A stretch of 64,000 nucleotides of DNA from Amycolatopsis rubida. GTDB taxonomy: Bacteria > Actinomycetota > Actinomycetes > Mycobacteriales > Pseudonocardiaceae. Numbering within the stretch: the stretch's first letter is position 1; each line of letters begins with the position of its first letter. The position numbers were made by a program, and so were the translations under genes. Location: assembly GCF_900115345.1 (NCBI RefSeq), contig NZ_FOWC01000002.1:124001-188000 (forward strand), in the 5' to 3' direction. The notes below the pieces were generated by a model that did not search any database, was not told the DNA's origin, and saw only the letters and a program-made list of their open reading frames with translations. This document shows positions 33,901 through 42,209 of this stretch, in pieces.

Positions 33901-35295
33901 TTACGAGGTCTCCCGCACCGGCGCGGGCGCGACCTCCTCCTCTTCCACCGCTTCGCTCAGCTGCCAGCCGCCCCGGCGACGCAGCACCACGAGGTAATAC
34001 CCCAAGGCCAGCAACGCAATCGCCGCCGTGACGATGAGACTCGGCCGCCCGATCACCGGGTCGGTCGCGTTCACGTACAGCACGAACGCCAGCGCGACCA
34101 ACGCCACCACCGGCGCGATCGGGAACCCGGGCATCCGGTACTTCGCCCCCGCCGTCGCTCCGGAGCGGCGGCCCAGGATCGCGCCGAGACACAGCGCCGC
34201 GTACACGACGACGATCGACGTGCTGGTCACGACGGTCAGGATCTGCGGGTCCACAAAGCACAGTGCGGCAGCGATGAAGCCGGTCGCCAGCGTCGCGACC
34301 CACGGGGTGCCGAACTTCGGATGCACCGCGGCGAGCGCGCGGTTCATCGCCTTCGGCCACGCGCGGTCCCGGCCGCTGCTGAACACCAGCCGCGAGCTGA
34401 TCAGCACGATCGCGAGCACCGCGTTGATGATGGCGAGCGCGACCGCGAGGCTCAGCACAGTGTCGAGCGTGCTGCCGCCGCGGGATTGCACGAAGTACGA
34501 CAACATGTTGGGAGAGCTGAACAAAGTGCCGAGATCCGGTGCGCCCATCAGTACCGCGGTGACCGGGATCAGCTCGGCCAGCACGGTGACCCCGAGTCCC
34601 ATGAGGACAGCGCGCGCCACTCCGCGTCCGGCGTCCTGGGTTTCCTCTCCGAAGTAGACAGCCGAGCCATAGCCGTTGTAGGCGAAGATCGCGATCGCGG
34701 TAGCGATCATCACCGCGCTGATCGTCGCCGGGCCGCCGCCCGGGGCGACCGGATGCGCGAGCAGGTCGGTGAACGGCCGGGCAGGCTTGGCCAGCCCGAG
34801 CACCGCGACCACGGCCAGCGCCAGCAGCTCCACCGCGAGGAAAATGCCGGTGACCCAGGCGTTCAGCTTGATGTCGAACACCGCGACGATCGCGGCGAGC
34901 ACGCAGGTCACCGACGCCACGACCGCGGGCGAGACGCCGGGCAGCACCACGCTCAGGTAGGTGCCGACGCCGAGCGCGATCACCGCGACGATCAGCACCT
35001 GCGTCACGATCATGATGCCCAGCACCATGAATCCGGGCAGTTTGCCCAGCGTGCGGGCGGCGATCGTGTACTCCCCGCCCGCGCTCGGGAAGGCCGAGCC
35101 CAGTTCGGCGTACACGAAGGCCATGAAGACGCCGACCACGGCGGCGGCGAGGAAGGCGTAGAAGGCGCCCGATCCGGCGCCGGTGAGGACGCCCGGTGCG
35201 ATGACGAACACCGAGGACGCCGGGCTGATCGCGGAAAGCGTGATCAGCAGCATGCCGAGGGTGCGCAACCCGCGGCGCAAGACGGGGGTGGACAA
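33901..35295 (-). CDS. APC-family amino acid/amine permease
   Basis: A 464-residue permease with about 12 hydrophobic segments. TM1 carries the substrate-site motif ISPASSVFVIAPGVLTGAGS, and FVYAELGSAFPSAGGEYTIA is the conserved TM3 start. TAIAIFAYNGYGSAVYFGEE lies in TM6. TTG at 35295 follows GGAGGCCAGCG. It is divergent from a TetR-peptidase operon, with a TTTGA-N7-TCAAA palindrome in between. At the edge of an aromatic-amine catabolic island, it is a likely importer of an amino acid, amine or peptide-cleavage product. Confidence 0.88.
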   Translation of the reverse strand: MSTPVLRRGLRTLGMLLITLSAISPASSVFVIAPGVLTGAGSGAFYAFLAAAVVGVFMAFVYAELGSAFPSAGGEYTIAARTLGKLPGFMVLGIMIVTQVLIVAVIALGVGTYLSVVLPGVSPAVVASVTCVLAAIVAVFDIKLNAWVTGIFLAVELLALAVVAVLGLAKPARPFTDLLAHPVAPGGGPATISAVMIATAIAIFAYNGYGSAVYFGEETQDAGRGVARAVLMGLGVTVLAELIPVTAVLMGAPDLGTLFSSPNMLSYFVQSRGGSTLDTVLSLAVALAIINAVLAIVLISSRLVFSSGRDRAWPKAMNRALAAVHPKFGTPWVATLATGFIAAALCFVDPQILTVVTSTSIVVVYAALCLGAILGRRSGATAGAKYRMPGFPIAPVVALVALAFVLYVNATDPVIGRPSLIVTAAIALLALGYYLVVLRRRGGWQLSEAVEEEEVAPAPVRETS

Positions 35296-35331
35296 CGCTG
35301 GCCTCCATCAAGTCGTTGCTCAGGTACGTTG

Positions 35332-35448
35332 TTTGAATGGAACTCAAATAACCAGCCGGGCGTTCAGCTAAGGCCCTCACGGTCGTCACGTCAAGACTTC
35401 AGCGGTCTCGATCCGTCCAGGGGTTGCATTTTTCGAGATTTGTTCAAA
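35332..35448. promoter_or_regulatory. Two TTTG/CAAA palindromes between permease and TetR
   Basis: TTTGA-N7-TCAAA (35332-35348) lies upstream of the permease, and TTTG-TT-CAAA (35439-35448) just before the TetR start. The matching half sites suggest that the TetR at 35459 controls both directions. This is inferred from position and symmetry only. Confidence 0.5.
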
Positions 35449-35458
35449 GAATCAGGGC

Positions 35459-36070
35459 ATGGCAAGACCGAGCAAGGCCCCCGAGCGGCGGGCGGAACTG
35501 GTGGCCGCGGCACGGCACACGGTCGTCGAACGCGGCGTGCTGAACCTGAAGCTGCGCGACGTCGCGGACCACGCCGGCATGTCGCCGGGTTCCCTGTTGT
35601 ACTACTACCCTTCCCTGAGCGACCTGCTCGAAGACGTGCAGCAGGAGGCCGTCGAACGCTTCTGTGTAGCGCGCGAAGCCGCTGTCGCCGCCGAGGCCGA
35701 CCCGCGCGCCCGGATGCGCGCGATGATCGGCAGCGGACTGCCGAACGGCAAGAACGACGAACTGTGCGTGCTGCTGTACGAACTGGGCACCATCGCCCGC
35801 CGCGAACCGGCCTACGCCGCGCGGCACATCGCACTGTACGAACGCCAGGTCCGCGGCTACGTCGGCATCCTGGAAGCCGGTGCCGCGACCGGGATTTTCG
35901 ACCTGACCGACGACCCGGTCACCATCGCCCGCAACCTCGTCACCCTCGAAGACGGGTACGGGCTCCACCTGACCCAAGCCGTCCCGCCGCTGGACCGATC
36001 CGTCGCCGAGGCGATGGTGCTGTCCTACGCGCGCGTGTCGACCCGATGCTCCCTGGAGGACCCCGCATGA
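35459..36070 (+). CDS. TetR-family transcriptional regulator (BetI-like)
   Basis: A 203-residue TetR regulator. The start MARPSKAPERRAELVAAARH and HTH NLKLRDVADHAGMSPGSLLY, followed by YYPSLSDLLEDV, are typical of the BetI-like subgroup. The C-terminal effector part is full length (ELCVLLYELGTIARREPAYA). It overlaps the DmpA-type peptidase gene by ATGA and is divergent from the permease, so it probably governs uptake and cleavage of a peptide or amide together. Confidence 0.9.
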   Translation: MARPSKAPERRAELVAAARHTVVERGVLNLKLRDVADHAGMSPGSLLYYYPSLSDLLEDVQQEAVERFCVAREAAVAAEADPRARMRAMIGSGLPNGKNDELCVLLYELGTIARREPAYAARHIALYERQVRGYVGILEAGAATGIFDLTDDPVTIARNLVTLEDGYGLHLTQAVPPLDRSVAEAMVLSYARVSTRCSLEDPA

Positions 36071-37140
36071 CCCGCGCCCGCGACCTAGGACTGGCCCTCG
36101 GCGGCAAGCCCGGCCCGCACAACGCGATCACTGACATCCCGGGCGTCGAGGTCGGATACACCACCCTGATCGAAGGCGCGTCGGTGCGGACCGGCGTCAC
36201 CGCGATCCTGCCGCGCGGCCGTTCCCGGTTCGACGTGCCTTGCTCCGCAGGCACCTTTTCGTTGAACGGCAACGGAGAAATGACCGGCCGTGCCTGGCTG
36301 GCCGAGACGGGTTCGCTGACCCTGCCGGTTCTGATCACCAGCACCCACTCGGTCGGGCAGTGTCATCGGGGGACGATCGACTGGGTTGTCCGCGAACGCC
36401 CGGACGCCGCGGCGGAGTGGCTGCTGCCGGTGGTCGCGGAGACGTGGGACGGCTATCTCAACGACGTCAACGCCCCGACCATCCGGACCGGCCACGCAGT
36501 CGCCGCCATCGACGCGGCTGCCTCCGGCCCCATCGCCGAGGGTTCGGTGGGCGGCGGCACCGGGATGACCTGCTACGGCTTCAAGGGCGGGACTGGTACG
36601 TCGTCACGGGTTGTCGCGCACGGGCCGGACAGCTACACCGTTGGTGCTTTGGTGCAGGCGAACTTCGGCAGCCGTCCGGAACTCACCGTGGCCGGGTCGC
36701 ACCTGGGCGTGGCGCTGGCCGACGACAATCCCATGGCCGACACCAGCTGGCTCGCCCCCGCCGGTGCGGGTTCGGTGATCGTCGTGGTCGGGACCGACGC
36801 GCCGCTGCTGCCCGGTCAGTGCACCGCGCTCGCCCGCCGGGTGCCTTTGGGGCTGGCCCGGACCGGGACCACCGGGTCGCACTTCTCGGGGGATCTGTTC
36901 CTGGCGTTCAGCACTGCCAACGCAGGTGCGCTGACCAGCCATTTCCCGCGGCCGGACGATGAGCCTTACGAGAGCATGCGGTTCATCCCGTGGGGTGCGA
37001 TCGATCCGTTCTTCGAGGCGGTGGTGCAGGCGGTGGAGGAGGCGGTGTTGAACGCGCTGGTGGCCAACGAGGAGATGACCGGGCATCGGGGGCATCGGGT
37101 TCCGGCGCTTCCGTTGAGCCGCTGGCAGGAGGGGGCCTGA
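36067..37140 (+). CDS. P1-family (DmpA) self-processing aminopeptidase
   Basis: A 357-residue S58/P1 peptidase of the DmpA / beta-peptidyl aminopeptidase type. Marks: ITDIPGVEVGYTTLIEGAS, GMTCYGFKGGTGTSSRVV, VGALVQANFGSRPELTVAGS, and the autoprocessing Gly-Ser segment ARTGTTGSHFSGDLFLAFST near residue 270, where the new N-terminal Ser is the nucleophile. Such enzymes release N-terminal D-amino acids or beta-amino acids, or cleave amides. It is coupled to the TetR by ATGA and divergent from the permease. It may free an amino acid or amine for the catabolic operons downstream. Confidence 0.92.
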   Translation: MTRARDLGLALGGKPGPHNAITDIPGVEVGYTTLIEGASVRTGVTAILPRGRSRFDVPCSAGTFSLNGNGEMTGRAWLAETGSLTLPVLITSTHSVGQCHRGTIDWVVRERPDAAAEWLLPVVAETWDGYLNDVNAPTIRTGHAVAAIDAAASGPIAEGSVGGGTGMTCYGFKGGTGTSSRVVAHGPDSYTVGALVQANFGSRPELTVAGSHLGVALADDNPMADTSWLAPAGAGSVIVVVGTDAPLLPGQCTALARRVPLGLARTGTTGSHFSGDLFLAFSTANAGALTSHFPRPDDEPYESMRFIPWGAIDPFFEAVVQAVEEAVLNALVANEEMTGHRGHRVPALPLSRWQEGA

Positions 37141-37630
37141 AGCAGGCGCGGCGGGCTCGCCCCACCGAAAAAAGCCACGCACAACGCTGCCGCCGACGCG
37201 CAAGTCGCCCCGACGGGCGGATCAGAACCGCGAGATCTCGAAGCCCCTTGATACCTCCGGTCCCCCAGTCCGGCGAACGACGACCGCCGCACGGCCGAGT
37301 CAGGGCGCACAGGGAAGTCATTGGCATCAGCAAGTCAACTCCGCAACGACATGCCCCGGCCCCGGCGCCGATGTTGCCGCTTCGAGTTGTATGCGTTGTC
37401 ATGACTCACGTCCGACAAGCCGGCACCCCGCGCTGCTTGGCAGGCCGCACTTCCGGAGATCCCCGCGGGGACCGTGAGTCACAGGTGCCCGGAATCTCAC
37501 CGGTCAGACGGAGACAGCACGATGCCTGCTCCGCTGCCAGCCCACGTCGCACCCTTGCCCCCATACGCCAGGATCGTATATCTTTTGAGATATCTTCCTC
37601 TCCCGACGACATCCGGGCAGGTCAACCCCC
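37141..37630. other. 490-bp intergenic region with a palindromic operator before the hpa operon
   Basis: No convincing ORF on either strand. Near its right end ATATCT-TTTG-AGATAT (37578-37593) is a perfect palindrome 38 bp before the first hpa gene, in a short A+T-rich stretch. It is the obvious candidate site for the GntR repressor encoded as the second gene of the operon. The left part is G+C-rich and without recognisable sites. Confidence 0.55.
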
Positions 37631-39076
37631 ATGAGTCCCGTATCGAGCACCACCCCGCCGGAGCGGCCGGGCAAGGTCATCGCGCTTCACCTGAACTACC
37701 CGTCCCGCGCGAAGCAGCGCGGGCGGACCCCGGCGAAGCCCTCCTACTTCGTCAAACCCACCACCTCGATCAGCACCTCCGGCACCCCCGTCGAGCGCCC
37801 GGCAGGCACCGAACTCCTCGCCTTCGAGGGCGAGATCGCCTTGATCATCGGCAAGCAGGCCCGCCACGTCAGCCCCGGCGAAGGCTGGAGCTGCGTCGAG
37901 AGCGTCACCGCCGCCAACGACTTCGGCGTATACGATCTGCGGCACGCTGACGGCGGTTCCAATCTCCGCTCCAAGGGCGGCGACGGGTTCACCCCGCTCG
38001 GCCCGGCCACGATCCCCGCCGCCGAGGTCGATCCCCGGAACCTCCGGGTCCGCACCTGGGTCAACGGCGAACTCGTCCAGGACGACACCACCGAAGACCT
38101 CATTTTCGACTTCGGCACCCTCGTCGCCGACCTCTCCCAGCTGAGCACCCTCGAACCCGGCGACGTCATCCTCACCGGGACCCCGGCGGGATCGTCGGTG
38201 GTGCAGCCGGGCGACACGGTCGAGGTCGAGGTCAGCCACGGCGACCTGACCACCGGGCGGCTGGTCACGCCGGTCACGGAGGGCACCACACCGCTCCCGG
38301 AGTTCAGCGCTCAGCCCAAGATCGACGACAACCAGCGCGAGCAGGCTTACGGCGACCGGGAATCCGCGGGGCTCCCGGCGGAATTCGTGCTCACCGAGGA
38401 ACTCAAGACCAAGCTCACCAGCGTAGGCACGGCAACGCTTTCCGCCCAGCTGCGCAAAAACGGCTACAACCACGTCTCCATCGACGGCCTCGGCTCCACC
38501 CGGCCGGACACGAAACTCATCGGCCGGGCGAGGACGCTTCGCTACGTCCCCTTCCGCGAGGACCTCTTCACATCCCACGGCGGCGGCTTCAACGCCCAGA
38601 AACGCGCCATCGATTCGCTCAACCCCGGCGACGTCCTGGTCATGGAAGCCCGCGGCGAAAAGGGAACCGGCACGATCGGCGACATCCTCGCCCTGCGCGC
38701 CCAGGTCCGCGGCGCGGCGGGAATCGTCACCGACGGCGGCGTTCGCGACCTGGCGGCGGTGGCGGCGCTGGACATTCCGACCTACCACTCCGGTCCGCAC
38801 CCGGCCGTGCTCGGCCGCCGCCACGTTCCTTGGGACGTCGACATCACCGTCGCTTGCGGCGGCGCGACCGTCCAGCCGGGCGACGTGATTGTCGGCGATT
38901 CCGACGGGGTCCTGGTGATTCCGCCGCACCTGGCGGAAAAGATCGCGGACGCGGCGATCGAGCAGGAACGCCAGGAAACGTTCATCGCGGAGCAGGTCGC
39001 GAACGGCGAAAGCGTCGACGGCCTCTACCCGATGAACGAGCGCTGGAAGGCCAGGTACGCCCAGTGGCGCCCGTAG
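37631..39076 (+). CDS. Bifunctional FAH-domain / RraA-domain fusion of homoprotocatechuate catabolism
   Basis: A 481-residue fusion. Residues about 15-230 are an FAH domain (HpaG-like isomerase/decarboxylase): FEGEIALIIGKQARHVSPGE with the Glu-x-Glu metal pair, SVTAANDFGVYDLRHADGGS, DGFTPLGPATIP, and EPGDVILTGTPAGSS. Residues about 255-440 are RraA-like, the fold of HMG/CHA aldolases: GDILALRAQVRGAAGIVTDG and GVRDLAAVAAL with the Arg-Asp active-site pair. Enteric HpaG has two FAH halves instead. It is first in the operon, 38 bp after a palindrome. I infer that the FAH part does the 5-carboxymethyl-2-hydroxymuconate isomerase/decarboxylase steps and the RraA part an aldolase or decarboxylase step. 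The exact split is unproven. Confidence 0.87.
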   Translation: MSPVSSTTPPERPGKVIALHLNYPSRAKQRGRTPAKPSYFVKPTTSISTSGTPVERPAGTELLAFEGEIALIIGKQARHVSPGEGWSCVESVTAANDFGVYDLRHADGGSNLRSKGGDGFTPLGPATIPAAEVDPRNLRVRTWVNGELVQDDTTEDLIFDFGTLVADLSQLSTLEPGDVILTGTPAGSSVVQPGDTVEVEVSHGDLTTGRLVTPVTEGTTPLPEFSAQPKIDDNQREQAYGDRESAGLPAEFVLTEELKTKLTSVGTATLSAQLRKNGYNHVSIDGLGSTRPDTKLIGRARTLRYVPFREDLFTSHGGGFNAQKRAIDSLNPGDVLVMEARGEKGTGTIGDILALRAQVRGAAGIVTDGGVRDLAAVAALDIPTYHSGPHPAVLGRRHVPWDVDITVACGGATVQPGDVIVGDSDGVLVIPPHLAEKIADAAIEQERQETFIAEQVANGESVDGLYPMNERWKARYAQWRP

Positions 39077-39738
39077 CCGGCGAGAGCAAATCCCAGCGCG
39101 CGTACCGCTGGATCAAGGACCGGATCGCGGACCGGACCTTCGGCCCCGGCTATCGCCTGGTCCTGGGGCAGATCGCCAGGGAACTGGACGTCAGCGTCGT
39201 CCCGGTGCGCGAAGCGATCCGGCTGCTCGAAGCCGAAGGGCTGGTCACGTTCGAGCGGAACGTCGGCGCGCAGGTGGTGATGGTCGACGAAACCGCCTAC
39301 GAGCACACCATGCAAACGCTTGCCCTGGTGGAAGGTTTCGCCACCTCGCTGTCCGCCCCGAAACTGTCCGCCGAGGACATCGAGCGGGCACGGGCGGTCA
39401 ACGAGCAGCTGCGCCTGTCGCTGGAGAACTTCGAGCCGCACCGGTTCACCGAGCTGAACCAGGAGTTCCACTCTGTTCTTTTCGAACCGTGCCCGAACCC
39501 GCACGTGCTCGATCTCGTGCACCGCGGCTGGCACCGGCTGGCCTCGCTGCGCGATTCGACGTTCAGCTTCGTCCCGGGCCGCGCGCACGAATCCGTGAAG
39601 GAACACGAACAACTGCTGGTGCTGATCGAGCAGAACGCCGACCCGCTGGAACTCGAACTGGCCGCGCGCAGGCACCGCACCGCCACCCTCGACGCCTACC
39701 TCGACCGGCGGGCCGCCCCGCCCGCCGAAGCTCCCTAG
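39064..39738 (+). CDS. GntR-family regulator with FCD domain
   Basis: A 224-residue FadR-type regulator. The winged helix is RLVLGQIARELDVSVVPVRE, then AIRLLEAEGLVTFERNVGAQ. The FCD effector domain (about 80-215) has RFTELNQEFHSVLFEPCPNP and HESVKEHEQLLVLIEQNADP, where Asp/His residues bind a metal and a carboxylate ligand. GTG at 39064 overlaps the fusion gene by 13 bp. It probably represses the operon through the palindrome at 37578 and is relieved by an aromatic acid or ring-cleavage acid. The position inside the operon implies autoregulation. Confidence 0.9.
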   Translation: MAPVAGESKSQRAYRWIKDRIADRTFGPGYRLVLGQIARELDVSVVPVREAIRLLEAEGLVTFERNVGAQVVMVDETAYEHTMQTLALVEGFATSLSAPKLSAEDIERARAVNEQLRLSLENFEPHRFTELNQEFHSVLFEPCPNPHVLDLVHRGWHRLASLRDSTFSFVPGRAHESVKEHEQLLVLIEQNADPLELELAARRHRTATLDAYLDRRAAPPAEAP

Positions 39739-39753
39739 GAAGGACCCCACCCC

Positions 39754-40698
39754 ATGAGGTTCCGCAGTACCCCGAACGCCATCACCGGCTCGATCGCGCC
39801 GCTGATGACCCCGTTCACCGCAGACGGCGAAGTCGACCACGAGAGCCTGGCCAACCTGGTGAACTGGCAGCTCGCATCCGGTTCGCACGGCGTCTCGATC
39901 GGCGGCTCCACCGGCGAACCCGGCGCGATGACGGTGGCCGAGCGCGCGGAGACGATCCGCACCGTCGCCAAGGCGGTGGACGACAAGGTGCCGTTCATGC
40001 CCGGCACCGGTTCGGCGAAGCTCGACGAGACGCTGGAGCTGACCGCCGAGGCACGCGACGCGGGCATCGACGCCGCGCTGATCATCACCCCGTACTACGC
40101 GCGGCCCACCCAGGAAGCGCTTTACCGCTGGTACGCCACGGTCGCGAAGGAATTCCCGGACCTGCCGATCGTCGCCTACAACGTGCCGAGCCGGACCTCG
40201 GTCGACCTCGCGCCGGAGACGGTCGCGCGGCTGTTCCGCGATTTCGGCAACTTCGTCGGGATCAAGGAGACCACCAAGGACTTCGAGCACTTCTCCCGCG
40301 TGCTTCACCTGTGCGGCAAGGAATTGCTCGTCTGGTCGGGCATCGAGCTGCTGTGCCTGCCGCTGCTCTCCCTCGGCGGCACCGGTTTCGTGAGCGCCAC
40401 CGCCAACATCGCCCCGGCCGCCAGCGCCGAGATGTACCGCGCGTGGACCGAAGGCGACTTCGACCGCGCCCGCGAGATCCACTACGGCCTGCATCCGCTG
40501 GTCGACCTGCTGTTCGTCGAGACCAACCCGGCGCCGGGCAAGTGGGTGCTGGAGCAGCGCGGCCTGATCAAGTCGGGTTTCGTGCGGCCGCCGCTGATCA
40601 CCCCGACCGAACCGGGCATCGCCCGGATCACCGAACTGATGCGCCAGGGCGAGCAGTACCTCTCGCCCGTCGACGGCTTCACCGTGGAAGGAAAGTGA
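39754..40698 (+). CDS. DapA/NAL-family lyase, candidate hydratase-aldolase of the hpa pathway
   Basis: A 314-residue class I (Schiff-base) lyase of the dihydrodipicolinate synthase family. GSTGEPGAMTVAERAE is the phosphate/carboxylate loop, Tyr142 in AYNVPSRTSVDL and Lys171 in FVGIKETTKDFEHF are the catalytic pair. The gene lies between the regulator (15-bp gap) and hpaE (2-bp gap), so lysine synthesis is unlikely. NahE-type hydratase-aldolases belong to this family. I infer that it hydrates and cleaves the C7 oxo-enoate to pyruvate and succinic semialdehyde, replacing HpaH and HpaI, neither of which is seen here. Confidence 0.85.
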   Translation: MRFRSTPNAITGSIAPLMTPFTADGEVDHESLANLVNWQLASGSHGVSIGGSTGEPGAMTVAERAETIRTVAKAVDDKVPFMPGTGSAKLDETLELTAEARDAGIDAALIITPYYARPTQEALYRWYATVAKEFPDLPIVAYNVPSRTSVDLAPETVARLFRDFGNFVGIKETTKDFEHFSRVLHLCGKELLVWSGIELLCLPLLSLGGTGFVSATANIAPAASAEMYRAWTEGDFDRAREIHYGLHPLVDLLFVETNPAPGKWVLEQRGLIKSGFVRPPLITPTEPGIARITELMRQGEQYLSPVDGFTVEGK

Positions 40699-40700
40699 CC

Positions 40701-42209
40701 ATGACCGCGCACTACGTTCCGGAGAACCTGCCGGAGCACATCCGCCACTACATCGGCGGCGCGCCGGCCGACAGCGTCTCGGGCGAGACCTTCGAGGTGC
40801 TCGACCCGGTCACGAACAAGCCGTACATGACGGCTTCGGCGGGCAAGGCCGAGGACATCGACCTCGCCGTCGCCGCGGCGAAGGAGGCGTTCGACCACGG
40901 GCCGTGGCCGAAGCTGCTGCCGCGGCAGCGCGCCCGGATCCTCAACAAGATCGCCGATCTCGTCGAGAGTCGCGACAAGCGGCTGGCCGAGCTGGAAACC
41001 TTCGACACCGGCCTGCCGATCAAGCAGGCGCTCGGCCAGGCGCAGCGCGCCGCGGAGAACTTCCGGTTCTTCGCCGATCTGATCGTCGCGCAGGCCGACG
41101 ACACCTATCAGGTGCCCGGCAAGCAGGTCAACTACGTCAACCGCAAGCCGGTCGGCGTCGCCGGGCTGATCACGCCGTGGAACACGCCGTTCATGCTGGA
41201 GAGCTGGAAGCTCGCGCCGGCGCTGGCGTCCGGGTGCACCGTGGTGCTCAAGCCCGCCGAGTTCACGCCGCTGTCGGCGAGCCTGTGGGCGGACATCTTC
41301 CGCGAGGCGGGCGTGCCGGACGGAGTGTTCAACCTCGTCAACGGCCTGGGCGAGGAAGCGGGCGACGCGCTGGTCAAGCACCCGGACGTCCGGCTGATCT
41401 CGTTCACCGGCGAAACCACCACCGGCGAAACGATCTTCCGCAACTGCGCGCCCGGCCTCAAGGGCATGTCGATGGAGCTGGGCGGCAAGTCCCCGGCCGT
41501 CGTGTTCGCCGACGCGGACTTCGAAGCCGCACTGGACTCCACGCTGTTCGGCGTCTTCTCGCTCAACGGCGAGCGCTGCACGGCGGGCAGCCGGATTCTC
41601 GTCGAGCGCCCGATTTACGAGGAGTTCTGCGCCCGGTACGCCGAACGCGCCCGCGACATCGTGGTCGGCGACCCGCACGACCCGGCCACCGAGGTCGGCG
41701 CCCTGGTGCACCCGGAGCACTTCGACAAGGTGATGAGCTACCTCGAAATCGGCAAGACGGAAGGGAAACTGCTCGCGGGCGGCGGCCGTCCGGAGGGCCT
41801 GGACACCGGGAACTACGTGGCCCCGACGGTGTTCGCCGACGTGAAGCCGGACGCGCGGATCTTCCAAGAGGAGATCTTCGGCCCAGTCGTGGCGATCACG
41901 CCGTTCGACACCGACGAGGAAGCCCTCGAACTGGCCAACAACGTCAAGTACGGCCTGGCCGCCTACGTCTGGACCGCCGACCTGACCCGCGCGCACAACT
42001 TCGCGCAGAGCATCGACGCCGGCATGGTCTGGCTGAACTCGCACAACGTGCGCGACCTGCGCACGCCGTTCGGCGGGGTCAAGGCGTCCGGCCTCGGCCA
42101 CGAAGGCGGCTACCGCTCGATCGATTTCTACACCGAACAGCAGGCCGTGCACATCACGCTCGGCGACGTGCACACGGCGCGCTTCGGGGCCGGGAAGGAC
42201 AAGGCATGA
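40701..42209 (+). CDS. hpaE: 5-carboxymethyl-2-hydroxymuconate semialdehyde dehydrogenase
   Basis: A 502-residue NAD-dependent aldehyde dehydrogenase of the HpaE type. Marks: VAGLITPWNTPFMLESWKLA, ISFTGETTTGETIFRNCAPG, general base Glu259 in SMELGGKSP and nucleophile Cys293 in NGERCTAGSRILVERP; the C-terminus has KASGLGHEGGYRSIDFYTEQ. It oxidises the ring-cleavage semialdehyde made by HpaD. ATG at 40701 follows GGAAAGTGACC. It overlaps hpaD by ATGA. Position between the lyase and HpaD makes the specific assignment strong. Confidence 0.92.
   Translation: MTAHYVPENLPEHIRHYIGGAPADSVSGETFEVLDPVTNKPYMTASAGKAEDIDLAVAAAKEAFDHGPWPKLLPRQRARILNKIADLVESRDKRLAELETFDTGLPIKQALGQAQRAAENFRFFADLIVAQADDTYQVPGKQVNYVNRKPVGVAGLITPWNTPFMLESWKLAPALASGCTVVLKPAEFTPLSASLWADIFREAGVPDGVFNLVNGLGEEAGDALVKHPDVRLISFTGETTTGETIFRNCAPGLKGMSMELGGKSPAVVFADADFEAALDSTLFGVFSLNGERCTAGSRILVERPIYEEFCARYAERARDIVVGDPHDPATEVGALVHPEHFDKVMSYLEIGKTEGKLLAGGGRPEGLDTGNYVAPTVFADVKPDARIFQEEIFGPVVAITPFDTDEEALELANNVKYGLAAYVWTADLTRAHNFAQSIDAGMVWLNSHNVRDLRTPFGGVKASGLGHEGGYRSIDFYTEQQAVHITLGDVHTARFGAGKDKA

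Noticed and set aside
33847..37140. A 1097-codon plus-strand open frame that contains the DmpA gene
   Set aside because: Its first two thirds are antisense to the permease and run through the TetR region in the wrong frame. Only the last 357 codons, from ATG 36067, encode a real protein.
39754..40698. Reading the DapA-family gene as lysine-pathway dihydrodipicolinate synthase
   Set aside because: It lies 2 bp from hpaE inside a catabolic operon, so a catabolic lyase role is more likely.
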